Origin: Micrococcales bacterium | Lineage (GTDB): Bacteria; Actinomycetota; Actinomycetes; S36-B12; UBA10799 | Reading direction: 5' to 3' | DNA: 64,000 bases | Assembly: GCA_016719135.1 (NCBI GenBank) | Contig: JADKAV010000009.1 | Span: 62,001-126,000 of the forward strand | Part shown: positions 1-8,297 of the stretch, piece by piece | Position numbering within the stretch: the stretch's first letter is position 1 | How the letters are laid out: each line of letters begins with the position of its first letter | Made by a program: the position numbers and the translations under genes | Notes under the pieces: generated by a model | The model's input: only the letters and a program-made list of their open reading frames with translations | Told to the model about the DNA's origin: nothing | Databases searched by the model: none

Positions 1-307
1 CATCGTCGATGGCGGTGGGGGCATCGTGGTGGACCTCGACGACCACGGCAACGAGGTGTTCAGCGATCGCAAGGTCGGCTTGTTGCGTGCCGGTGGGTCC
101 ATTGTGTTCCTGCGCGGGGACATCGATCGGTTGGCCGCGAAGGTGCAGGGTGACCCGAGTCGTCCCACGCTGGACGCACGGCGTTCGGCGGGTGCTCTGA
201 TGCGTGCCCGGATGCCCTTCTACGAAGCGGCCGCGGACTGGATCATTGATGTGGAGGGACGACAGCGGTCCGGCATCGCAGAGGAAATCGCCAAGCGTTA
301 TTCGTGA
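1..307 (+). CDS. Shikimate kinase-like protein, 3' part only
   Basis: The reading frame is open from the window edge to the TGA at 305-307, so the 5' half, including the P-loop, lies outside. What remains begins with a GGGG turn (the shikimate kinase Gly-rich motif), then a beta strand ending SIVFLRGD. An SRPTL segment matches the RPLL LID region, and a helix follows with the family pattern R-x-P-x-Y-x-x-x-A-D. Shikimate kinase phosphorylates shikimate in the aromatic amino acid pathway. About 101 residues are visible of a usual 165-190. The upstream aro genes that would confirm the call are not in the window. Confidence 0.75.
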   Translation, partial: IVDGGGGIVVDLDDHGNEVFSDRKVGLLRAGGSIVFLRGDIDRLAAKVQGDPSRPTLDARRSAGALMRARMPFYEAAADWIIDVEGRQRSGIAEEIAKRYS

Positions 308-367
308 ATCGGGGAGCTTTTTCGATACGGTAGGTTGCACGGGCTCACCAGTCCGGAAAGGACCATC

Positions 368-1108
368 ATGCCGATAGCTGTACCGATCGTCGCCGGAACC
401 GCCATCCGCGGCGTCGCAGCCACCTTGATGATGCGCCGCGTCCTGGAACGGCACCCGAACGCATTTCTCATCACGCTGGCCAGCTTCGGGGTCACCCTGC
501 CGTTGCACAAGTCCCAGGAGCACATCTCCGAGGACATCCAGCGTGGTCTGCACCGACAGGGCCGCGATCCCGATTCGCCGGTCGTGCTCGTTGGGCACTC
601 CCAGGGCGCCCTGGCCTCGCTCAGATACGCCGTCGACCATCCCAACCAGGTTCTCCACGTGGTCAGCGTCGGTTCGCCCTGGAACGGTTCGCACAGTGCC
701 AAGCGCGTGGCCAGACTTCTTCGCTGGGCGCCGCGCGACATCACCCCTGCCTTGACCGACATGGCCGAAGGCTCGCCGTTCCTGGCGCAGTTGCACGACG
801 ACCTGCCGGCCATCGCCGACCGCGTGACCAACATCTACAGCACCCATGAACTGTTCATGACTCCTTACACGGCCGCACACATCGACGTGCCCGGTGTGGT
901 CAACCACCTGATTGCGACCGAATCGGAGTACCGCAGGCACCTGGCCGCCTACCCGGACCTGCCGGTCGACGGCCACATCGAGGGCCGGATCACGCACCTC
1001 GGCGAGATGAGCGCTCCGGAGGTCCGGGCGGTCATCTGGGCGAAGGTGGAGGAGATCGCCGATCAGGTGAGGCGCGGGGAGATCGGCGGCAGAGAGCGTC
1101 CTGCCTGA
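368..1108 (+). CDS. Alpha/beta hydrolase, lipase/PGAP1-like
   Basis: 246 residues. The nucleophile elbow VGHSQGA lies near residue 76, preceded by the hydrophobic strand PVVLV and followed by VVSVGSPWNGS, the pattern of lipase-like or GPI-deacylase-like hydrolases. A hydrophobic, non-cleaved-looking N-terminus may touch the membrane. I chose ATG 368 because GGAAAGGA ends about 6 nt upstream; a TTG at 335 is in frame but has no such site. The substrate cannot be read. The candidate catalytic His lies in the VVNHLI region, but the acid is uncertain. It stands alone between the shikimate kinase-like gene and the ClC gene, all on the same strand. Confidence 0.72.
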   Translation: MPIAVPIVAGTAIRGVAATLMMRRVLERHPNAFLITLASFGVTLPLHKSQEHISEDIQRGLHRQGRDPDSPVVLVGHSQGALASLRYAVDHPNQVLHVVSVGSPWNGSHSAKRVARLLRWAPRDITPALTDMAEGSPFLAQLHDDLPAIADRVTNIYSTHELFMTPYTAAHIDVPGVVNHLIATESEYRRHLAAYPDLPVDGHIEGRITHLGEMSAPEVRAVIWAKVEEIADQVRRGEIGGRERPA

Positions 1109-1138
1109 GCCCAGCGCTGAGCGGATAGCCTGGCAACC

Positions 1139-2236
1139 ATGTCGCAGCAGAGATCCGTTCGAAGCACGGCCCTGCTGGTCCTGATTGCTGTCATCGGGCT
1201 CGCGGTCGGGTACCCCTTTTTCATCGCCGTGAGATCGATCGTGGACTACCTGTGGGGTACCGAGGGCCTCTGGTCGGGTCCGGTCCCGGTAGCTTTCATC
1301 GTCATCACACCGATCGTCGCCGGTGCTTTGGTGGCGACCATTCGCAGCCGATGGCGCGGCGGCCACGACCCGCTGGCCGGAATCCAGATCGGACCGGTGT
1401 CCGCGCGTGACTACCCGAGCCTGATCGGGGCGGTTCTCGTGAGCCTGTTCGGGGGACTCGTGCTGGGCCCCGAGGTTGCGTTGGTGTTCACCGGGGGCGC
1501 CATCGGCACGGTGCTCGGCCCCCGTCTCAAGGTTCCCGTCGGCACCGCGGCCGTGGCCGGGGCCGGAGGTGCGATCCTCGCTTTGTTCCTCGCGCCCAGC
1601 GCTGGCGGAGCCGCTTCGTCAACCGCCTACTCGTATGCGGCGCCCGACCTCGTGGCCGCGCTGATCGCGACCATCGCCACCTGCGCCTTGATCGCAGCTT
1701 CCCGCCTGATCGGGATGATGGGCCCTGCGAAAACCGTTTCGTGGGCGTGGCTGCTCGGCGGTGGCGCCGCGGTGGGCGTGATCGCGGCCGCGTATCAGGT
1801 CCTGACCGATCAGAGCGTGCACTTGGTCCTCACCAGTGGTGAGCAGATGGTCAAACCACTGCTCGCGCTGGACTCCACCGGACTGATCGCGGCTACGGTC
1901 GCAGTCAAGATGGTCGTCTACGGGTTGAGCGTCGCCGCCGGCTTCCGCGGTGGCCCGTACTTCCCGGTCATCTTCGCCGGCGCGGGGGCGGGCGCGGTCA
2001 CCGCAGCCATCATCGGTGCTGGTCCGCAGGCTGCCGTGACCGCGGGGATCGTGGCATCCGTCGTGCATCTCGCGCAGGCCAAATGGTCCCTGACGATCGT
2101 GCTGGGCGTGGCTATCGCGTTCCTCGTCGGTGGCTGGCAACTCATTCCGGTCGGACTGGCGGCCGCGGCGTTGGGCCGTGTCATTCCGAGGCTGGACCGG
2201 CGGGAGTCGACGCCAGTGGTTGCCACAGGTAGTTAG
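1139..2236 (+). CDS. ClC-family chloride channel/transporter
   Basis: 365 residues, almost entirely hydrophobic with roughly 10-11 membrane segments. Two ClC hallmarks are visible. A GPEVAL segment at the start of a helix near residue 110 corresponds to the GxEGP motif with its gating glutamate. GFRGGPYFPVIF near residue 263 corresponds to the GGxFxP motif. It is shorter than classic ClC proteins (about 400-470 residues without CBS domains) and has no C-terminal CBS pair. Known members are anion channels or chloride/proton exchangers in the cytoplasmic membrane. The first dyad repeat (2269-2375) separates it from a convergent cation channel gene. Confidence 0.82.
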   Translation: MSQQRSVRSTALLVLIAVIGLAVGYPFFIAVRSIVDYLWGTEGLWSGPVPVAFIVITPIVAGALVATIRSRWRGGHDPLAGIQIGPVSARDYPSLIGAVLVSLFGGLVLGPEVALVFTGGAIGTVLGPRLKVPVGTAAVAGAGGAILALFLAPSAGGAASSTAYSYAAPDLVAALIATIATCALIAASRLIGMMGPAKTVSWAWLLGGGAAVGVIAAAYQVLTDQSVHLVLTSGEQMVKPLLALDSTGLIAATVAVKMVVYGLSVAAGFRGGPYFPVIFAGAGAGAVTAAIIGAGPQAAVTAGIVASVVHLAQAKWSLTIVLGVAIAFLVGGWQLIPVGLAAAALGRVIPRLDRRESTPVVATGS

Positions 2237-2268
2237 TGGGGTTTCGTGCCTGCTTGCGGCGCGTCCGG

Positions 2269-2375
2269 GTTGGAGATGGGCACGGGCGTTGGAGGTAGGT
2301 ACGGGCGTTGGAGAAGGGACGGCCGCGCAACTCCAACGTCTGTGCGGTTGTCCAACGTGTGTACCTAAGTCTCAC
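2269..2375. repeat. Dyad repeat, copy 1 (GTTGGA x3 / inverted x3)
   Basis: Three GTTGGA boxes start at 2269, 2288 and 2307, exactly 19 bp apart. Inverted boxes TCCAAC, TCCAAC and TCTCAC start at 2332, 2351 and 2370, again 19 bp apart. Every forward/inverted pair is centred on 2322. The 13 bases between boxes are less conserved and often contain GGGYAC or GTAC. It lies between convergent gene ends. Three more copies with identical geometry occur in the window. I do not know a named family that matches. Confidence 0.9.
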
Positions 2376-2406
2376 GCCTGTGGGGGGCGCCGCCGACGCG
2401 GAATCG

Positions 2407-2967
2407 TCAACTCTGCGCGTCTTGCTCGAGCTTGCGCTTGGCTCCCGATCGGGCAGCTGCGACAAGCACCCTCGCCAAGGTCGTAAGCAGAGTCAGACCC
2501 ACGACCATCTGTGCCATTACGGCGATCATCGCCGCATCGGAGCTCGCGGTGATGTCACCGAAACCGGTGGTGGACAGGATGGTCATGGTGAAGTAGAGCG
2601 CGCTGATCTTTTCGAGTGGGACGTTGAAGTTCGAAGGGTTCCCAGAGCTCATCGTGACGTAGACCATGGCGAACGTGACGATCATGGCGGTGACCATTAC
2701 GGACAGCGCGAGGATTCCGATACTCAAGGGATGGCGTGACCGGTTGATGCGCAGCATGGCCCAGACGCCTGCGGATAGGTAGATCAAGGAGACCACGCCG
2801 ATGCCGAGCACGATTTGCCAGGGAGAGTCTTCGGCCTCTGGCACCGGGAGCACCATGTAGAACCAGATGATTCCGGCCACGATGGCTACCGAACCGATCA
2901 GCGCAGGAATGCCTGCCTGAATGAGGCTTCGGGTGGACAGATCTGTGGGATTCGACATCTCCTGCAT
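2407..2967 (-). CDS. Small potassium-channel-like membrane protein
   Basis: About 186 residues with four hydrophobic segments. Between the third and fourth is a pore-loop-like stretch ending STTGFGD, which resembles the TVGYGD selectivity filter of K+ channels (Ion_trans_2 type) with Phe in place of Tyr. A final hydrophobic helix and a basic tail follow, with no RCK/TrkA_N domain. A homotetrameric cation channel is the likely form. The start is uncertain: ATG 2967 or ATG 2958. The open frame reaches 3195, but its first 76 residues are Cys/Arg-rich and look non-coding. It converges with the ClC gene across dyad repeat copy 1. Confidence 0.72.
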   Translation of the reverse strand: MQEMSNPTDLSTRSLIQAGIPALIGSVAIVAGIIWFYMVLPVPEAEDSPWQIVLGIGVVSLIYLSAGVWAMLRINRSRHPLSIGILALSVMVTAMIVTFAMVYVTMSSGNPSNFNVPLEKISALYFTMTILSTTGFGDITASSDAAMIAVMAQMVVGLTLLTTLARVLVAAARSGAKRKLEQDAQS

Positions 2968-3001
2968 GCTGGCACATCTGCGCGGCGGATACTCCAGCAA
3001 A

Positions 3002-4360
3002 TCACCGGTGGTGCAGTGGTCGCCAATGATCGACAGGGAGAAATGCTCGTCGCAGCAATTCCGCCACGGCCTGCCGTACCTGTGGCACGAACGCGGCTGG
3101 CGAGCGTCCCACGGCCGCGAGCGGAATCCGCACCTGCAGTGCCCCGGGTTGGATCTCGAACACTGCTGGCGCGTGGAGCTCCTCGGCTTCACCATCCACG
3201 CCGGCGGCGATCGGGCGGTCCGAATCGACCTCGAATCGCGTGCCGGTCCAGGCGCTGAAGTCCGGGGAGGTGTTCAGCAGGCCCAGTGCTGCACGAGCAA
3301 GCATGTCCGTGACCCCGGCCGGGCTGCTCAGTTCGACGGTGACGATCCCCAACTTCCCGGTGTCGAGCCGGGGCCGCCCGCCCGCGCCTCGAAGCTCCAT
3401 CAGATACGGGTTGTTCGACACGTGCACCACATGCACGGTGGTGTGTGGTAGGCCGTCCGGTCCGATGAACCGTAGATCGGGCGGGTTCTCGACGAGGGTG
3501 GGAAGCGCATCGATCGTTGTCTCAAGTTTGCGTTCGCGGTAGTTCGCACTTTGGACAACACCTCCGTAGATGCCCATGGACACGTTGTTGAGAAACGCCG
3601 TCCCGTTGACCCGTGCGATGTCCACCGTCTGCAGTCGCGCGGGTCCGAAGGCGTCCAGCGCCGCGACCGGATCGCCTCGGTCCAAGCCCAGGTCCATGGC
3701 GAAGTGGTTGCGGGTACCGGCGGGAATGCAGACCATCTGGACACCGGCGCCACTGACCAGGTCGGCGACCACGCCCAGCGATCCGTCCCCGCCGGCGACT
3801 CCCACCACATCGGCTCCTTTGGCCAGAGCCGCCCGGGTCAGATCGCCCAGGTCCGCGCCCGGCCCGAACCGGTGACATTCGATCCCCCTGGCGGTGGCGA
3901 TCTCCATGAGATCGAGGTGCTTGGCCTTGCCGTCCCCGGACCGGGGATTGATCAGCAGGACCGGTTTGTGTGCTGCATCGACCGGGATGCCCGGGGGTTC
4001 GATCTGGGCCCGGGAACGCCGATCCACACCCAGCGCGTACCGGCCCAAGGGCAGCGAACTTGCGATTGCGAACCCCCCAAGGACCATCGACCAACCCTCG
4101 CTGTGCCCCCCGACGGCGGCGATGAAGGCTATCGCCAGCAGGCCAACGGCAACCCAGGCCGCCCGATTGCGCTGCTCTCCGCGCGCAGTCAGGGCGACCC
4201 AGCCGAACCCGATTGCGGCCAGCAGCGCGAAGAAGGCGAGCAGGATGGCGAAGGGGCTTTCAGCGAAACCGCGCGCCACGGCCAGCAGGCCGACGCTGAG
4301 AGCCAGCAAGGCGCCGATAGCCGCGGCTCTACGACGAAAGGCGAACGAGACGTGGCTCAC
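3002..4360 (-). CDS. Diacylglycerol kinase-family lipid kinase with N-terminal membrane helices
   Basis: 452 residues. About four hydrophobic segments fill the first 120 residues, followed by a DAGK catalytic domain. Near residue 139 is LLINPRSGDGKA, the first conserved motif, and near residue 180 is GVAGGDGSL, the nucleotide-binding GGDG motif. Such proteins phosphorylate diacylglycerol, sphingoid bases or related lipids. The GTG at 4358-4360 overlaps the TGA of the upstream PAP2 gene (GTGA), so the kinase and phosphatase are translationally coupled. A lipid phosphatase paired with a lipid kinase suggests a lipid recycling or phospholipid head-group role; the specific lipid is unknown. Confidence 0.85.
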   Translation of the reverse strand: MSHVSFAFRRRAAAIGALLALSVGLLAVARGFAESPFAILLAFFALLAAIGFGWVALTARGEQRNRAAWVAVGLLAIAFIAAVGGHSEGWSMVLGGFAIASSLPLGRYALGVDRRSRAQIEPPGIPVDAAHKPVLLINPRSGDGKAKHLDLMEIATARGIECHRFGPGADLGDLTRAALAKGADVVGVAGGDGSLGVVADLVSGAGVQMVCIPAGTRNHFAMDLGLDRGDPVAALDAFGPARLQTVDIARVNGTAFLNNVSMGIYGGVVQSANYRERKLETTIDALPTLVENPPDLRFIGPDGLPHTTVHVVHVSNNPYLMELRGAGGRPRLDTGKLGIVTVELSSPAGVTDMLARAALGLLNTSPDFSAWTGTRFEVDSDRPIAAGVDGEAEELHAPAVFEIQPGALQVRIPLAAVGRSPAAFVPQVRQAVAELLRRAFLPVDHWRPLHHR

Positions 4361-4887
4361 GGCCAGCGCTTCGAGACCAGGTCGGCGGTCGACTGGCCGA
4401 TGCCCATCCCGATCAAAGCGCCCACAGCCACATCGGCGGGGTAATGGACGCCGGTGTGGATGCGCGAATACGCGACGGCAGTGGCCAGGATCCGCAGACC
4501 GATCCCGGTCCACGGCATCGTGTCGGAGACACCCTGCGCGAAGGCGAATGCTGAAGCCGAGTGCCCCGACGGGAACGAGGTCGAGGTCGGCATTCTGACG
4601 TGGCGGTTGAGGTCCTCATCGACGCGCAGCGGCCGATCCCGCCGGAAGACCCGTTTGAAGCCCTGGTTCACGACTGCGGAGGTCAAGCCCACAGACACCA
4701 TGCCCGTGGCTGCCGCCCGCCGTCCTGTGGGTCCGCCGAGCCCCGCGAGCACGGCGGCGCTGCCGACCCACAGGCGGGAGTAGTTGGCTGCTCTGCTCAG
4801 CCGTCGCAGAGCCAGATCCACCTCGGGCGAACCTGCCTGCCCGATGGCCTCGTAGAGCTCACGATCGGTCTCCCGCAGTCCTGGCAT
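4357..4887 (-). CDS. PAP2-family phosphatase
   Basis: About 176 residues with all three PAP2 signature blocks. These are a KxxxxxxRP form (KRVFRRDRP), PSGHSASAF and SRxxxGVHYPxDV (SRIHTGVHYPADV), the last two carrying the catalytic histidines. Hydrophobic segments surround the motifs, so the active site is probably membrane-facing. ATG 4887 is preferred over ATG 4905, which adds only a short tail. It is first in a two-gene minus-strand operon with the diacylglycerol kinase-like gene. The likely substrate is phosphatidate, an isoprenyl diphosphate or a similar lipid phosphate. Confidence 0.88.
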   Translation of the reverse strand: MPGLRETDRELYEAIGQAGSPEVDLALRRLSRAANYSRLWVGSAAVLAGLGGPTGRRAAATGMVSVGLTSAVVNQGFKRVFRRDRPLRVDEDLNRHVRMPTSTSFPSGHSASAFAFAQGVSDTMPWTGIGLRILATAVAYSRIHTGVHYPADVAVGALIGMGIGQSTADLVSKRWP

Positions 4888-4967
4888 GGACTGATCGTGA
4901 CACAAGGCAGTGCCGGCCGGGTGGCGTTAGTCTGTCGCTCTCATGGTGTCGAGCAACGCTCCAGCCT

Positions 4968-5918
4968 TCAGCCGGGGATCAATCCCCTCGATCTCAACCA
5001 GAGGCGGGTCAGTTCCAAGCCAGCGTCGAGGGTCACCTCCGGGCGCCATTGCAGCAGGTCGGCGGCCTTGTCGATGCTGTACGTGCCGCGGCGATCGGCC
5101 AGGTACCGCACCGCCGCGGGACTGAGCTCGACAGTGCGCCCCAGTCGGTTGGCAACCCCGGCCTGTGTCGCGGCCGCGGCGATCATCACCGAACGAGGCG
5201 CCCTCGGAACGGACCTGCGCCCCAGCATGCGGGCGTAGTGGTCGAAGTAGGCACCGGTGGGTACGCCCACGCCGCCGGACAAAGTGACGATCTGGCCCGC
5301 GGCGGCATCGCCGTCCAGCGCAGCGATGATCCCGCGCACCACATCGGTGACGTACACCGGACTGTGCATCCCGGTGGTCGGCACGGCCACCCGCCGACCT
5401 TTGATCATCTGCACTGGGAGCACAGTCCAGGGCCGACTACCCGGACCGTAGACGTCCCCCGGGCGCACGATGCGCACATCGATGAGGGAACGCAGATGCG
5501 CGTCCAGACACAAGTGTTCGGCTGCGATCTTGGTGTCCGCGTACGGAACTCCAGTGGGCCGGGTCGGGTAGTCCTCGGCCACGTCGTCGGGGAAATCGTT
5601 GCCGAACACCGTCACGCTGGACAGCAGCACGAAACGCGTGGCGCCGGCGCGCGCCGCGGCGTCCAGGACGTTTCGAGTGCCCAGCGTGTTGACCCGCCAG
5701 AAGTGCTCGGTCGACGACGGCATCCCCACCATCGCCGCGGTGTGGATCACCGCGTCGAGGCCGCCGAACTCCTGCTGCCAGGCCCCGGGACCAGCGATGT
5801 CGGCATTGATGTCGGCTCCCGAGACGTCCAGGCCCACCACCTGATCCCCGCGCTGCGCGAGAGTTGCGACCAGCGCCGAGCCGATGAACCCGTTCGATCC
5901 CGTTACCAGTACCTTCAC
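4968..5918 (-). CDS. NAD(P)-dependent nucleotide-sugar epimerase/dehydratase (extended SDR)
   Basis: 316 residues. The N-terminal Rossmann motif is VTGSNGFIG (TGxxGxxG), the conserved strand reads VLLSSVTVFG, and the catalytic pair is YADTK (YxxxK). RPGDVYGPG is the substrate-region motif typical of extended SDRs. GTG 5918 puts the Rossmann strand at the N-terminus; the upstream extension to 5984 is Arg-rich and unlikely to be coding. Known relatives act on UDP- or dTDP-sugars, sterols or flavonoid-like substrates; the substrate here is open. It appears to be a single-gene unit. Confidence 0.83.
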   Translation of the reverse strand: MKVLVTGSNGFIGSALVATLAQRGDQVVGLDVSGADINADIAGPGAWQQEFGGLDAVIHTAAMVGMPSSTEHFWRVNTLGTRNVLDAAARAGATRFVLLSSVTVFGNDFPDDVAEDYPTRPTGVPYADTKIAAEHLCLDAHLRSLIDVRIVRPGDVYGPGSRPWTVLPVQMIKGRRVAVPTTGMHSPVYVTDVVRGIIAALDGDAAAGQIVTLSGGVGVPTGAYFDHYARMLGRRSVPRAPRSVMIAAAATQAGVANRLGRTVELSPAAVRYLADRRGTYSIDKAADLLQWRPEVTLDAGLELTRLWLRSRGLIPG

Positions 5919-6047
5919 GGCCGCCAGCCTACGGCCGCCCGTTCGATCTCGTGCGCGGGTTTGGCCGGTGTGCCTTTCGGTCAAGCAACGACCTGCGGCT
6001 GGTCGAATCTGACCCGGACCGTGCCGGCGGCCCGGAATCCGGCGAAT

Positions 6048-7350
6048 CTAGTACCCACCGGGGCAACGCTTCTTGCCCCACGCCCGGCAGTCCAGTCGCG
6101 CACCGTCGAACGAACGCAGCAGCACCCGGTCGCCGCTGTTGGCCAAGGAGGCGCGACTCAAGCCCAGATGGCGTATCGCAGTGGTGGAGCGGCCCACTCC
6201 CAGCCGGATGGTCAGATCCGCGCCAGGGGCCAGCGTGTCGTACTGCCCGAACTCGTACCCGAAACCGCCTGCTCGGATCTCGTAGCCGAAGAGGGACAAG
6301 GTCGTGGCGCCGCGGTTCTTGATACGGATGTGCTCGCTGTTCGGTTTGCCGCGCTCGTCGCCGGGAGGGTCGTAGTCGACTTTGGAGATGACCAGACTGT
6401 CCCGGGCCGGATCCGGGCAGGAGCCCAGGCAGGGGTAGACCTTCGATGCGCGCACGTTGCCGACCGGGTCGATGAGGTAGGCGCCGTCCCCGATGAAGCC
6501 GAACCGCGTCCGGGTCCCGGCGGCGGTGGTGAAATTAGCCCAGACCGGTGAACGACGTGACCAATATACGGTGCTCGCAGTGTTGCGACCGGAGCCGGAA
6601 CGAATCGTGAGCACCGCTGCCGGGTCAACGCCCGTGCCGGCGGGAAGGCGCAGCCAGTCGAGGCTGCCGTCGCGTATCACCCAGCCCGACAGGTCCACCC
6701 GTTCGACGCCGTCGTTGACGATGGCGACGTACTCCTTGTTGAGCCTTCGATCATCGACACCGACCGGATCGGGCTGGATCACCAGGCGCAGATTCGCCGA
6801 GGGCCCGGGCCCGCAGTACTCCGGGTTCCACATGTTCGTGCCGCGGGCCCGGAGCCGCGTCGAACAGTTTCCGGTACTCAAGGTTGTGCACCGGTTCGAT
6901 CTTCTTGGGCATCCACTGTCCGTAGCCTGCGGACAGCATCAGCGCCGAGGCATCGATCCACCGCCCGTCGTCCATCCGTACGTAGACCGTGCGCTGGCGG
7001 CGGTTTCGAATGGAGGATCGGGAATCCGACGAAGACGCCAGAACTACCGGCCTTCCCTCGATCGCATCACGTAGGAACTGGTGTGCTTCCGGGCCCTCGC
7101 AGCCGGATGCTCCAGGCAGTTTCTCCGGAGTCTGGACCCCCAGCAACCGGATCACCTGGTAGTTGTCGGTCGTCCGGTTGCGGGTGTGGGCAAACCGAAG
7201 CGTGTCGCCGTCGACCACCATGGCCGCGTACCCGCGATCGCGGATGCTCTCACCGCGGGCCAAAGCAGGACCGTCGGCGGCAGCAGCCGGGGCACCGAGC
7301 ATCGAACCGGCGAGCACGGCCGCGCCGACCACGGACGAGAGTAATCTCAC
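6048..7350 (-). pseudogene. Secreted thermonuclease (SNase) with lamin-tail domain, frameshifted
   Basis: One gene is split over two frames. The 5' part (from GTG 7350; the frame is open to ATG 7401) has a Sec-type signal ending APAAAA. It then has an SNase core with VVDGDTLRF and VIRLLGVQTPE. The 3' part starts TNMWNPEYCGPG and continues as a lamin-tail domain with LSGWVIRDGS and GDGAYLIDP. Removing one base in the GGAG run near 6847-6856 restores the continuous sequence FDAARARGTNMW. SNase-LTD fusions are known extracellular nucleases. If the shift is real the lamin-tail half is lost; if it is a sequencing error the product is an intact secreted nuclease of about 430 residues. Confidence 0.82.
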
Positions 7351-7424
7351 CGGGCGCCCTGGACCTGCATCCGTACCTGCCACACCTGGATGTATCGGCA
7401 CCCGGGCGGCGCCGATTGAGGGGC

Positions 7425-8294
7425 TCAGGTGCGCCGTGGTAGTACCAGGGCTGGCACCGGCGTGGCCCGGACCAGTTTGTAGGTCATGTCGCCGAGGAAT
7501 ACCCGGCGCAGCACTCCGCCGCGTGAGGATGCCAGGACGAACAACTCATCACCATTCCAGTCGAAGCGCTGAATGGCCGAAGACGCATCGTCGCCCACTG
7601 TCATCTGCGCATCGGCTTGCGCGCCGAGGTCCAGTAAGGCGTCGTCAAGGGCGGCTTGGGCGTCTTCAGCCAGTTGTCGGGTGATGAGGCCTTCGGTGTC
7701 GAAGGCCAACTGGCTTCCCATGACCCGGTGACGCAGCAGAATCGTGAGTGCTGTCAACCGGCGGCCGTTGACATTGTCCGCGGCCCACCGAAGTGCGGTG
7801 CGGCTCTCCTGGGTGTCCTGGAACGCGACGACCAGTCGGCCCAGCGCGTCGGGACGTACCCGGCGGTACCCAGTGGTTGCCAGGGCCACCGGAACATGGC
7901 TGCCATGCAGGAGTTGATCGGCCGTCGAGCCGATCAGGAAGCGCCCATTGGCCGAACCCGGAGCACTGCCGATGACGATCAGGTCGGCGTCCACCGCCTC
8001 GGCCAGTTCGATCAGGCCGACACCGCTGGAGCGGTGGCCGTGCACTGCGGTGGTGAACTCTGTAAGCCCCCAGCGGTCGGCATCGCGCGCGACGTCGGCG
8101 AGGATCTCGACCGATTCGCTGCGCATGTAGGCGACCCACTCCGCGTCGACCTTGGTCTTCCCCGCGGAGTCCGCAGGTGCCGGGAAGATGTTGCCGAGCA
8201 CCACCTCCGCCGCGAAACTGCTCTGCAGCACCGATGCCAGGGACATGGCGTCGGCGGCCGACGCGTCAGGGGTCACCCCCACCAGGATCCTCAT
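7425..8294 (-). CDS. Tandem universal stress protein (two UspA domains)
   Basis: 289 residues with two UspA repeats of about 145. Repeat 1 starts MRILVGVTPD and ends with the ATP-binding signature GSANGRFLIGSTADQLL (G-2x-G-9x-S/T). Repeat 2 starts near residue 150 with LVVAFQDTQES, and its C-terminal signature is degenerate (SSRGGVLRRVFLGDMTYKL), so only the first repeat looks able to bind ATP canonically. It lies 3 bp downstream of the amino acid permease gene (stop 7425, permease stop 8298). A related tandem USP is transcribed divergently at 9856, and both share the LRRVFLGD ending. Confidence 0.88.
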   Translation of the reverse strand: MRILVGVTPDASAADAMSLASVLQSSFAAEVVLGNIFPAPADSAGKTKVDAEWVAYMRSESVEILADVARDADRWGLTEFTTAVHGHRSSGVGLIELAEAVDADLIVIGSAPGSANGRFLIGSTADQLLHGSHVPVALATTGYRRVRPDALGRLVVAFQDTQESRTALRWAADNVNGRRLTALTILLRHRVMGSQLAFDTEGLITRQLAEDAQAALDDALLDLGAQADAQMTVGDDASSAIQRFDWNGDELFVLASSRGGVLRRVFLGDMTYKLVRATPVPALVLPRRT

Positions 8295-8297
8295 CGG

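Noticed and set aside
2269..2375. Simple bidirectional terminator
   Set aside because: The same geometry also occurs in divergent and co-directional gaps, the spacers between boxes do not pair well, and there is no T-tract.
3002..4513. Longer diacylglycerol kinase reading from 4513
   Set aside because: The extra 51 residues are Arg-rich and lie inside the PAP2 gene in another frame; GTG 4360 with GTGA overlap is the better start.
5049..6551. 500-codon plus-strand ORF
   Set aside because: Antisense to the epimerase and lamin-tail genes, which have clear domain motifs; composition is typical of shadow frames.
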